DNA of 64,000 bases from Eopsaltria australis (Eukaryota > Chordata > Aves > Passeriformes > Petroicidae). This document shows, piece by piece, positions 21,758-35,349 of this stretch. The position numbers and the translations under genes are program-made. The notes under the pieces were generated by a model. That model was not told the DNA's origin, ran no database searches, and worked only from the letters and a program-made list of their open reading frames with translations. The DNA is taken from positions 124,001 through 188,000 of the forward strand of contig JAVTVJ010001162.1 of the NCBI GenBank assembly GCA_034509425.1. The letters run 5' to 3'. Every line of letters begins with the position of its first letter. The first letter of the stretch is position 1.

Positions 21758-24700
21758 CTACAGGGGAGCTGCCGAGGGAGAGGATGGGGTGATCAAGGAG
21801 AGCCCAAGCCCCCAAAGCTCCCCCGTGGGTGCTGGAGGGTCCTGGGGAGGTGGGTTCAGCCCTGCTCTGCCCCTTACCCATCACTGTCATCTCGGGCGCT
21901 GCGTTCTCTTCCACCTCTTCTTCCTCCCCATCAAAGTATTCCTCATCCTCCTCTGCTGCAAACAAGCGGCCAGAGGTCACCAGGAGCCACCAGGAGAAGC
22001 AGTGGGTGTCACCGGGTGGGTGGGAGTGGGGAAAGGGGCGTTGGGAGCTCAATTACCGGGGTCGAAGTCCAAGGCGTGGACGGCCTCGGTGAGGTGGTCC
22101 AGGCTCACGGAGAAGGCGTCCATGCTCTCATAGCCCTGCTCGATCTTGTCCAGGCGCCCACCCTTGGAGGCCTCCACGATCCTGGACAGGGAGAGCACGG
22201 GTGTGTGTGTCCCTGTCCCCTCGCTGAGCTGGGGACCGGGGGGCACCAGGGCAGGGGGTCAGGGCATCACCCCCTTGCCAAATCCTGCCCGTGGGGCTCG
22301 GATCATGGAGATCTCCCCAGTCTGAGCACTTACGTTTTTATGAGCTGCTTGGCGTTCTGTAGACACAGAGGAAGGAGGAGGAGGAGGAGGAGGAGGAGAA
22401 GAAGGAGATGAGTGAAGCCTCAGCAGCCACCGGGGCGTCCCCAACAGCGGGACCCCTGGGGCACAGAGGGGAGGGGGCAGGTTTGGGGGTCTCACCATGA
22501 GGAAGGCGGCCCCCCCGGTCTCCTCGGCGGCCTGGATGGCTGTCTCCACCAGCCGGCTCGACTTCTCCAGCTGCTCCTTGTACTGGCAGATGAGGCTCTG
22601 GATGAAGGCGGTCTTGTCCGCCTGCTCCTGGGAGATGCGCTGCAGCAGCTCCGCCTTCTTCTCCTCCAGCAGCGCTGCCAGGGCGGCAAAGCGAGCGCAG
22701 AGCTCCCGCTTGGCCGCCTCGCTGTTCTCCTGCGGGGACAAGGGACAAGGGATGCCACCTCTGTATCCCTCCGGCACCTGCAACGCCCCAAGGCTTCCCT
22801 GCTCCGTGGGCTCCACCCCACTCCCGGCCATGCCCGGCTGAGGTTTCACCCCCGGGTTTTTGGGGGGCTTCTTGTCCCCCTTTCCTCACCTCGGTGCTCT
22901 GGCAGGAGTCCTCCAGCTGGGAGATGATGGTCTGGATGCGGTCGTTCCCCGCCACGAGCATGGAGATGCAGTTGTTCAGCTCAGTCTGGTGAGGGACAGA
23001 CAGAAGTTTTAACTCCTGTGGAGACAGGAACTTCTCCCACCCCAACACGGGGACGGGCTGGACATTGCTTGTCCCCAGCTCAGCTCATCCCTCCCCAGCC
23101 AGGCCGCTCTAAATATAGTCTGTCTCCTGGGCGAAGTCACCCGGGGGCTATAAATACCCTGTGAGGCAGCCCCGCTATTTGTCACTGTCCTAGCTCAGCA
23201 CATCGCCCCGGGCCAGCCGTGTCCCCCGCAGCCCCCCCGGGTCCCCCCCACGGCACCTTCTGTCCCTGGAAGACGGTTTGCAGAGGGGCCACCTCGCAGT
23301 CCTTGTGGGCACCGAAGACTTTGCACATGGAGCAGGTGGGGACCTCGCAGGTGACGCAGTAGATGTTGATGCGCTCGTCCTCGTGCTCCTTGCACATGGG
23401 GTGCTCCCCCTTTTTCAGTGGCCTGCTGGAGAGGGTGGCACGGCCACGGTGACGTCCCCGTCACGGTGACATCCACACCAGGGTGATGTCCCCGCTGTAG
23501 GGACGCCCCTGCCATGATGGTGTCCCCACTGCAGCGTCACCCCCACCGTGGTGACCCCCACTGATGCTGTACAGTCACCCCAAAATCGGGTCCCAGAGCT
23601 GCTCCTTGGGGAGCCACCAACCTCTGTGCCTCTGTAACCCCCAGGATGTCCCAGTTTAAGCCACCGCGACACCGGGCACAGCTGCGGGTGGCACTGGGGA
23701 CGGGGGGGCTGCGATCCACAGGCGCTGCACCAGTGCCTAATTTTAGCCTTGTGCTGCCTGGATATATTGTCACCCATCGTGTGACCGGGGTGGGGGCACC
23801 CAGAAAGCCCCGGGGGGTCCCAGACGGGGGCTGCAGCTCGATCGTCCCATCCGCAGCAAGGAGGGACATGGGGACAAGCCAAGCCTCTGAAACAGGGACA
23901 GGGCTGGGCCCCCCGGCCCCCCCGGACACCTGCCACGTGCCATCGTCCCCGTCCCCATGGCTCTCACACAATATTTACAGCGGTTCAGGGGATTTGGCCC
24001 GGGCCACAGCTCTGCCTCGAGAGCCTGTGACCCCTCTGTCCCCCCTCCCCAGCTTCACTGGGACCCCCCCTAAACTGTCCCCCTGCCCCTTATCAGCCTC
24101 AGAGCCTGCTGTCACGAGCAGAGCCTGGATTTGTTCCCCACACCTCTTATCTCCCTCCGAATGTTCCAGCAGGAGCGCTCAGGGGACAGCAGGACGTGCC
24201 CAGCTGCCACCACCCCCCAGGGACCCGCCATCCCCCTGGGACAGCCAGAGGCACAAACTGCTCTGCACAGGGGGGAGAACTGGGCTGGGGGAGGAAGCTT
24301 TGGGTACGGGGAGGAAGTTTTGAGCCGCGGGAGGAAGATTTTGGTTGAGGGAGGAAGATTTGAGTCGGGAAAAGATTTGAATGGGGGATGATGGAGCAGA
24401 AAGACCCCCAGGTGCAATCTCTCGGGGTCTCAGTGAGGGTCCCATGTCCCCCCCCAGCCACGGGCGCCCGTGCCCACCTGGAGCACTCCTGCTTGTAGAT
24501 GTCGATGATGTTCTCCACGAGCAGGTTCCTCTGCAGCCCGTAGACGCCGTGGCGGTCCAGCAGCACCTCGTGGCGGCACGACGGGCACCGGAACCGGCCC
24601 CCCGAAATCACACTGCTGCGGCTCTGCCAGTACGGGTTGGCGGCCTGGGAGAGCAAGAAGAACACCGGGAGGGGTCCCATCAGTATCCCCACGATGTCCC

Positions 24701-24907
24701 AGTGCCCCCCAGCCTGGGCACGGGGACGGGACGGGGACCCCGCCTCACCTGGAAGACGTCGTTGGCGCACTTGCGGCAGAGGTTGTGCTGGCAGGGCAGG
24801 ATCACCACGGGCTTGCTGAACATCTCCAGGCAGATGGGGCAGATGAGCTGCTTCTCCAGGCTCTCCATGGGGCTGCCATCCTGCAGGATACCGGCTTGGA
24901 AATCCAT
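21758..24907 (-). CDS. TRIM63: Muscle RING-finger E3 ubiquitin ligase (MuRF1)
   Basis: Striated-muscle E3 ligase that ubiquitinates sarcomeric proteins and binds titin at the M-band. Nine coding exons in gene order: 24749-24907, 24478-24644, 23257-23422, 22890-22985, 22496-22729, 22334-22356, 22057-22181, 21878-21955, 21758-21768. They close to 352 aa (human 353). The RING begins at C23-P-I-C26 and ends at C73-P-S-C76; the B-box follows ([16 protein letters not shown] and on); a coiled coil and COS region fill about 160-320; the tail is acidic ([21 protein letters not shown]) and ends in MAPL. The sixth exon is only 23 nt, as I recall for MuRF genes. The final 11-nt coding piece is the least certain. 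TRIM54 and TRIM55 are paralogues; position and the [18 protein letters not shown] match favour TRIM63. Confidence 0.95.
22376..22411. repeat. TRIM63: GGA/CTC microsatellite in TRIM63 intron 5
   Basis: GGA triplets on the plus strand, read as CTC in the gene. They sit directly upstream of the 23-nt exon 6 acceptor and form its pyrimidine tract. Confidence 0.9.
23109..23157. promoter_or_regulatory. TRIM63: MEF2-type sites in TRIM63 intron 3
   Basis: CTAAATATAG at 23109-23118 is a perfect match to the MEF2 consensus CTAWWWWTAG. CTATAAATAC at 23148-23157 is one mismatch away. They sit in an AT-richer island of an otherwise GC-rich intron. An intragenic muscle enhancer is inferred. Confidence 0.45.
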
Positions 24908-24963
24908 GGGCTCGGCTGTGCTCTCCTCTCTGCGCTCTCGCTGCCGGCGCCCCTCGCCCCCGC

Positions 24964-24971
24964 TATTTATA
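24964..24971 (-). promoter_or_regulatory. TRIM63: TRIM63 TATA box
   Basis: The minus strand reads TATAAATA, 57 bp upstream of the start codon, implying a 5'UTR of about 30 nt. A TATA promoter fits a tissue-restricted muscle gene and contrasts with the CpG promoters of its neighbours. Confidence 0.7.
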
Positions 24972-25030
24972 AGTCGCTCCCTCGTCACGCGGATCCCGAT
25001 GCCGATGTGGTGTCGGGTGTCCGGGGACAG

Positions 25031-25150
25031 CACCTGTCACACGGTGCTGAACCGCCGGCGAGCGCCGGTAAACAAGATGGGCACAGGCTGTCCAGGAGGC
25101 GCTGCCCGCCCGTGCCACGGACATGCCCAAACTGGAGCCGGGGTAAACAG
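25031..25150. promoter_or_regulatory. TRIM63: FOXO-like and E-box sites upstream of TRIM63
   Basis: GTAAACAA at 25068-25075 and GTAAACAG at 25143-25150 match the FOXO core GTAAACA, about 100 and 170 bp upstream of the TATA box. An E-box CACCTG sits at 25031-25036. TRIM63 is an established FOXO target in muscle atrophy; occupancy here is inferred. Confidence 0.5.
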
Positions 25151-25790
25151 GGCCACGCGCGGCCAAGTGGTTTCACACCCTGGGAACAGAACGGACCCCA
25201 AAACGGCATCAGAGTGGGGGCAAGGAGGGGCAAACACCCGCCCCGTGGTCACAAGCACATCGTGATGGTTCCAGGAACCGGGCAGGGCTGGGCCAGCCGC
25301 AGCGCGGGGTGGCTCATACAGAGTTTGTCCCTTTCCCCACCCAAAACATGACCACAAACACACCTCGCCAGTGGCTCCCTGCGTGCTTGGAGGGGACAGG
25401 CAGCTCTGGGCCCCCGTGCCTGGCACATGCAGCCCCAGTTTGGGGCTGGGCGGCTCCTCTGTGTCCCCAGACACAGCGGGGGCTGCCCAGGCCGCTCCCC
25501 ACAGCGGTGTCACAGCCATGACCCAGCTGGCTCCGCTGCTGGGGTTCAAAACCTGACCTAGAAACGCCTGGGGGGGCAGAGGGTGAGCACGAACCTCGCT
25601 GAAAACAGCGCCGGACACGCTGCCCAGCTGGCTGGCCAGGGGCCAGTGCTGGCCACAGGGAGAGCTGTCAGCACGGGCAGCTGCACCGGGAGCGGGTAAC
25701 CCTACCCTGGCCACACATGGGTCACGGTGGGGGGACAGGGTGAGGCCGGGTGGCGGCGGCTGCGGTGCCCACAGCGACTGCGGGCAGGAG
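25151..25790. other. TRIM63 upstream intergenic DNA
   Basis: No exon or repeat family recognised. Composition is GC-rich with scattered short frames on both strands. Confidence 0.5.
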
Positions 25791-25799
25791 GGGGTGCAG

Positions 25800-26260
25800 G
25801 GGTCCGTGAGTGCACAGGTGGAGGCGTGCAGGGATGCAGGGATGCACAGGTGGAGGTGAGCAGGGATGCAGGGATGCACAGGTGGAGGTGCGCAGGGATG
25901 CAGGGATGCAGGGATGCACAGGTGGAGGTGAGCAGGGATGCAGGAATGCACAGGTGGAGGTGCGCAGGGATGCACAGGGATGCACAGGTGGAGGTGAGCA
26001 GGGATGCAGGGATGCACAGGTGATGCACAGGTGCAGGGATGCAGGGATGCAGGGACAGGTGATGCAGGGATGCACAGGTGGAGGTGTGCAGGGATGCAGG
26101 GATGCACAGGGGAGGTGCAGGGATGCAGGGATGCAGGGATGCACAGGTGGAGGTGAGCAGGGATGCAGGGATGCACAGGTGGAGGTGAGCAGGGATGCAG
26201 GGATGCCACGGATGCAGGGATGCAGGGATGCACAGGAACACGGATACACGGATGCACAGG
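25800..26260. repeat. GCAGGGATGCACAGGTGGAG minisatellite
   Basis: Tandem units built from two words, GCAGGGATGCAGGGATGC and ACAGGTGGAGGTGAG, arranged with a higher-order period of roughly 30-40 bp and copy-to-copy variation. Cys/His/Pro-rich frames across it are artefacts. Confidence 0.95.
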
Positions 26261-27111
26261 TGCATGGATTCAGGGGTGTATGGATCCACGGACGCACAGG
26301 TGCATGGATGTACGGCACACGGGCACCTGGAAGCACAGGCACAGGGTGTCGGGGTGCCCTGACCCCTCCTCTCCTCTCCCGGGACAGCTCCGCAGCTGTT
26401 CCGGGGCTCCTTCCGTCCTGGCTCACGTGTGGAGCGAGTGACTGTGCCGGGAGCCGCCAGGCACATCTTGCAAAACTGTTCCCGTCCCGGCACTTGGGGC
26501 TCTGCCAGCGCCTCGCTGGGCACCCGGGAGGGCAGCGCGGGGCTCGGACCCTGCCCGGCCCCAGACGCGACCCGGCCCTGCCCGGGGTGACATTGATTAA
26601 CTAATTGCTTCTGGACTCGATTAAGGGGATTCACAGGAACCGAGGGGTTGTAATGCCCTAAGCAGCTTTCCCAACTCACAAGGGGCTCGTTGGCCCCTAA
26701 TTGGCTTGGGACAGCTTAGGCAGGACCCAGGCCACTAATCACCCGCGGGATCCCTCCCAATTAACCCTGGAGAGCCCACGGAGGGAACGAATCTCCCTCT
26801 GCTTGGTCTTGGCAGGGCTCTGAGCAGGGGGTGGCTCTGGCTTCTCCCAAAATGTCCCTGTGGTGGCTTTGCAATGGTTGAGGACACAGCAGAGCCCGTG
26901 ACAGGAGCGCTGTGCCCCCGCTCCGGGCAACGGGGGACACTTCCAGCCCTGCAGCCTGGGGAGGAAAGGGGGCACAGAACAGGGCACAGAGAGGGGCGAC
27001 AGCTCTTTTGTCACCGTCACAAAGCCAGAGCACAAGTGAGGATGAGAGGGTCTGTAGTGATTTTTTCTGGACGCCAGACAATAAATCATAAAGCCCCGGG
27101 ATTGTTTATTT
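26261..27111. other. Intergenic DNA upstream of PDIK1L
   Basis: No exon recognised. The sequence turns AT-richer after about 26590. Confidence 0.45.
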
Positions 27112-27290
27112 TGGAAGGACCTTAAAGCCCGTCCAGTGCCACCCCTGCCATGGCAGGGACACTTCCACTGTCCCAGGCTGCTCCCGGCCGCGTCCTGCCT
27201 GGCCTGGGACAACCACAGCTTCCCTGGGCACCCCGTGCCAGGGCCTCCCCACCCTCACAGGCAACAATTCCTTCCTAATTAACAAACAAA
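27112..27290 (-). mobile_element. CR1 LINE 3' fragment
   Basis: Reads in reverse as a CR1 3' end: CTTAAAG near 27120, GCCATGGCAGGGACACTTCC near 27148, CACAGCTTCCCTGGGCACCC near 27212, and TTCCTTCCTAATTAAC near 27267. It is heavily truncated and diverged, with no coding capacity. Confidence 0.8.
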
Positions 27291-27331
27291 AAATTAATTA
27301 ATAAATTAATTGATTAATTAATATCATTAAA
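27277..27331. repeat. AATTAATT-rich tract
   Basis: TTAATTAA-type simple sequence abutting the CR1 fragment, just upstream of the PDIK1L CpG promoter. Confidence 0.8.
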
Positions 27332-27510
27332 CGCTCCCCGCGCTCGCCCCGCCCCCCGCCGCAGCTGACCAATCGCAGCGCGCCGTGCCCGGAGCAGGCG
27401 CGGGCATTGGCTGGGCGGGGCGGGGTGGGCGTGGCCGCGGCTGAGGGCTGGCGGGCGGGCTCAGCGCGGCTCTAAGATGGCGGCCGGGCGGCGGCGGCGG
27501 CGGCTCTGAG
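27332..27510 (+). promoter_or_regulatory. PDIK1L: PDIK1L CpG promoter and noncoding first exon
   Basis: CpG-dense, TATA-less, with CCAAT near 27369-27373, an inverted CCAAT (ATTGG) near 27406, and GC boxes from 27414 to 27428. AAGATGGCGGC at 27474-27484 is the classic YY1 start-site motif. The exon ends in donor GAG|GTAACG at 27510/27511. The transcription start is inferred near 27450-27475. Confidence 0.65.
27477..27509 (+). other. PDIK1L: Upstream ORF in the PDIK1L first exon
   Basis: An ATG inside the YY1 motif opens an 11-codon frame including stop, MAAGRRRRRL, whose TGA ends one base before the splice donor. If transcription starts upstream of it, this is a complete uORF held in one exon. 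It is too short to call a gene. Confidence 0.4.
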
Positions 27511-28194
27511 GTAACGCGGCTTCTCCCGGCCCGGGGGCGGCCCCGCGCCCTCCCCGGCCCCCGGCGGGTTGTAGCGGGGCGGGATCCGCGCTGCAGGCTG
27601 GGGGGGCGCGGTACCCGCTGTGGCGGGCAGGGCCCAGCGCGCCGGCATCGTCCTCCCCTCTGGGCGAGCGGTGCTTCCCCTCACAACCGCAGGTGGGGGC
27701 CCGGTGCGGCCGCCCCGAGCAGGAGGGGGGGCATTGATAAAATGCATATTATTGATATCATTTATAAATTGATATTATTCGATTCTTACCGCCGGTAGCG
27801 CGGCGGGCGGCGCTGCCGGGCCCGGTGTCCGCTCGGGCAGCACCGCGGGCCGGAGCGGGCCCGGGGCAGCCCCGGGGCTCGGCGGTGCCCAGGCCGCGGC
27901 TCCCGGCGGCTCCCGGCACACGGGCGCGTTCGGTGCCCGCTCGGAGCCCGGTGTGCCCGTGTGTGAGGAACGCGGCGCGGGGCTTTCCCCCGGCGGATCC
28001 GCGTTCGGCTCCGATCCGGAGCTGCAGCCCGGCCGCAGGTGCGGCCTGGGCCCGTCCCGCGAGCGCATCCTCCGGGTAACGCGTTCCTCACACACGTCAC
28101 ACCTCGGTTCAAAACCCGGCTGCGAATGTGCATCACACAGCGTTGCTGAAAGGTTAAAATATCTCTGTGGCATTGCCTGAGACTGATGATACCT

Positions 28195-28252
28195 TTTTTC
28201 TCTCTCTTTTTCTTTTTTTTTTTATTTTCTTTTTTTTTCCTTAAAAAAAAAA
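28195..28252. repeat. Poly(T) and poly(A) tracts in PDIK1L intron 1
   Basis: A T-rich run followed by an A-run, likely decayed retroposon tails or simple sequence. Confidence 0.8.
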
Positions 28253-28614
28253 AATTGCCTAAAGCAGTGGAAATACTTGAAAGCTTCCTACTAATAACAG
28301 GCCCTTTCAATGTGGTCCTTATTGCCTGACATAAAGAGAATTACCTTTATCACTGGCTGTCTTAAAGCTATCATAGTTCTGATCTATCAGTGTGATTTTA
28401 TTTATTTACTTACTTACTTTTGGTTTTGTGTTTCATTCTGTTTGACCAGTGATCCTTGGCTAGCTAAGTTGTTTTTTTTTTAATTTTAAATTTTAATTTA
28501 TTCCTGTCTCTAGCCAGTGTCCCATTTTGGTTTGGTTGTGTGAAGCTGGTGCTGGTGTTTGGTTTGTAATCTTGTAGGCAGCGTGCAGGGAGGGAATCTG
28601 CAGCAGGGTTTGGT

Positions 28615-28683
28615 GGCTTTTTTTTCCTTTTTTTTTCTTTTTTTCTTTTTTTTCTTTTTTTCTTTTTTTTCTTTTTTTTTTCG
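28615..28683. repeat. T-rich TTTTTTTC tract
   Basis: About 70 bp of T runs broken by single C residues, with a short GT repeat directly after it. Confidence 0.9.
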
Positions 28684-29352
28684 TGTGTGTGTGTCTCTTG
28701 TTTTACTTTCAGAGCAATAACTTAACTTTTGTCCTTGCTCTGTTGAGCAAAAGTGAAAGTTAGATGCTGGGTGCAAGCTTCTGCAATCTGTCACCCGTTT
28801 TAACCTTTCATAGCTGTAGATTCCTCACGCAGAGGAGGCTTGCTGCAAAACCAGCCACCCCAAAAAACAAACTGGGAGCGACTGAAGCTTTCTCTCCTCC
28901 GAGTAAAACAACTCAATTGTAACAGAACCCTTTGCTCCTGCAGTCACTCCACAAAAAGGCAGTGAACTGAAAGCTGTTGCTGCCCAGCCAGGGGCTTCAG
29001 CTGGGACCTCGTGTGCTCTCCAGGCTGGATGGGGAGCATGACAGCCTCCTGTTATTCCTGCAGATGCTCACGGAAGACTCTGAGGGCGAGGAGCAGGAGC
29101 GTTCTCCATAGTCCTGCCTTGGCACGAGTCCAGTCTAGGTTTGAATTGTTGCCACCTTGAACACACCGGGCTGTATTTGAAACCTTTTCTAACGGAAAGA
29201 TGTAATCTTTCACTTCCACCTGGCCCCGTGGCAGCAGGTGCAGGTTGATGGAGCAGGATCTGGAATGTTCCAGCGCTGAACCCCCGTTAACGGCGGGGTC
29301 TGGGCAGCGCCAGCCCCGAGGGGGGAAAATACAGCCCGGTTCCTGTGCCTAA

Positions 29353-33070
<3,718 letters not shown>

Positions 33071-35349
33071 TGGGGCTCAGTGGCAGCTGCCTGGCAGGCA
33101 GGGCCTGAGCTCTCCTGCAGGGGGGACTTTCCACCCAACTGGAGTTTCCCGACAGGAATGTTGAGTTGGCCGTGGTGTAAAACCCCAGAGTGAGGCTGTT
33201 CCTTGGTGTGCACTGGCAGGGGGATGTTGCAAGAGCCAACACTACTTGATTTCCAGCACTCTGTCACGAGAGTGTCTCACACATTCCAGTTTCCTATGTC
33301 AGTATTAGGAACTCTCATGGAAAAAAAAAAAGAGATTTGCATGCTGGCAGTGCAAATCTTGAGGCTTTGTGATGTAATCTGTACATATTTATGTATATGA
33401 GTGGCTGGGAGTGTGTGGCACTTAAATTATTTGCTGTGGGTCTGGATGATTGGGGTCTGCAAGAAAACTGGGTGAAGAAGGTGGGTGAGAAAAACTCACT
33501 CCTTCCCCAGGCCTGAATGAGTTTATTATTTATTTTTGTTATCTAATTTCAAAGACTTGACTTTGTAAACAAAAAAAGCAATGCAAGGGGATCAGCTGCT
33601 TTCCAAGTGCTAACGTGGCTGATCTTAGAGCTTAATGAGCTCATTACCGAGGGAGTCAAATTAAAAATGTACAGTCAGGTGCTGCCAGGGAGGCTGGGTC
33701 GTTGATCATTTGATTTTGCTTTTATTAATCAATTAATCTGCCTTTTTTTCAACCTGCTCTCTGCTCTGGTGTCCATAATCCCATAGCACCTTGAGGATTT
33801 ATCTCAGCAGAATTCTGTGCCCTCAGTTTATAGGGACATGGATGAGGGAATCCAGCAGCATGTTCTTAAAAGCCTTCGAAAAGTGGTGGCAGCACAGTTT
33901 TCCCACTGAATCCAGCTGCTAATCCTGGTCATGGCCTTTTCCTCTGTGGCACTGCCCCAGATCCAGTGGGGAAGAGGGGACAGAGGTGGCTCTGTCCCCT
34001 GGCTCACACCTGGTGTCAGAGCTGGGAGAGGGCTCAGTGTGACAGGTGTGTGAAAGGTGCCAGCCTGCCTTGGTTTTTTTTTTTATTTTTAATTTTTCCT
34101 TTTAAAGAAATGATCTTTATTTCAAAGCCCAGATGGGAGGATGGGGGTTTGGAGCAGCTGGAAGCTGCTTATCCCCAGCTCTGGCTGCGCAGAGCAGATT
34201 GAGGCTGCGAGAGGTTTCACTGAGCCACCTGACACTGCAGCAGCTCTTTGTGCCAGCACCACTCTTTGTTCTTTTGGGTGCAGCACTGACCTTTCCCATC
34301 CAGTCTGACCTTTTGGTGAAAAAAAGCAGAGTCTTAAAATTGCCTTTAAAGCTGCAGGAAAGGCCAATTTTCTTTGAAAATTTCAATTTAATTTTTTTCC
34401 CCCCACCCAAATCTGACCTGAAACTGGCTGTAAGTATTTCCATGTATAATATGTTTTTTGACTGCTGCTCCCTCTTGGTGCTGGGAGAGCAGTTCTGGGC
34501 ACTCACTGTTTGTTCTTTGAGTGTGAATAAACAAAATATGATTTTTTTTGTTTTTCCAAAAGCAAAAGATTCTGATTCCACCCAACTTCTGAGGCTTTAC
34601 AGGTGGTTCTTACCTGGTGCTGTGTGAGCTGGTGGCCGTCACCCAGCTGGCCTTAGTTTATAATTCCTGTTATTCCTTTCACTTCATGGCTTTAGGGAGT
34701 GATCCCCAGACAAACACACTTTGCTTGTGCCAACTCTACCTCCCAGTCCTGACATCTCAGCAGAGTCATTGCATGAGGGAATTTTGAAGGGGGTTTCTTC
34801 ATAATTCATGTTAAACTTGAGAGCTTTTTAAAAACAAAAGGGTGAGCATCCCCCCCTCTTACCCACCCAGAAGTCACAACCAGAATAACTCTGCTCCCTC
34901 TGAGGTGCTCTGAGAATCACCTGAGTCCCCTCTGCAGGATCCCACTGCCTGCACTGCAGCAATGGGGGACTGGCACGGGGAAGTTTTGGGGTTTTTGACT
35001 CCCAAAGTGTTTCTTTGCACTGATTGCCACTTTATAGGTTGGGGGTACCTGAAATCCCTCTCATGGTGCTTATCCTCGCTGTTGGGTGACACTGGCAGTC
35101 CTCGAGCTCTGTGTTCTCTTTGATTTTTGTTGTCTGAGGTCTTTGTTTTGAGAAAATAAATCAAGGTGTAGCAGCTGCGGGGTCGTTCACCAGCGTGACA
35201 CGAAGTCAAGACACTTCAGCCCTTGGGAGAGATTTTTTTGTTTGTTTCCATGTTTTTCTTTAAAAACTGTAAAATATATTTTATGGAGAATTTATAATGA
35301 GGAAGATTATTGTGTAATTTATTAAGTTCATGACTGTTTTTGAAATAAA
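33071..35349 (+). other. PDIK1L: PDIK1L 3'UTR
   Basis: AT-richer than the coding exon and free of other genes. Candidate AATAAA signals lie at 34526-34531, 35155-35160 and 35344-35349; the last would give a 3'UTR of about 2.3 kb and the earlier ones shorter forms. Which is used cannot be told from sequence. Confidence 0.5.
35344..35349 (+). terminator. PDIK1L: Candidate distal PDIK1L poly(A) signal
   Basis: AATAAA within TGAAATAAAATC, the last of three canonical hexamers downstream of PDIK1L. Confidence 0.4.

Noticed and set aside
25702..26679. Cys/His/Pro-rich minus-strand frames that look like a repetitive cysteine-rich protein
   Set aside because: They are simple translations of the GCAGGGATGCACAGG minisatellite in a different frame each time; no start context, splice structure or homology.
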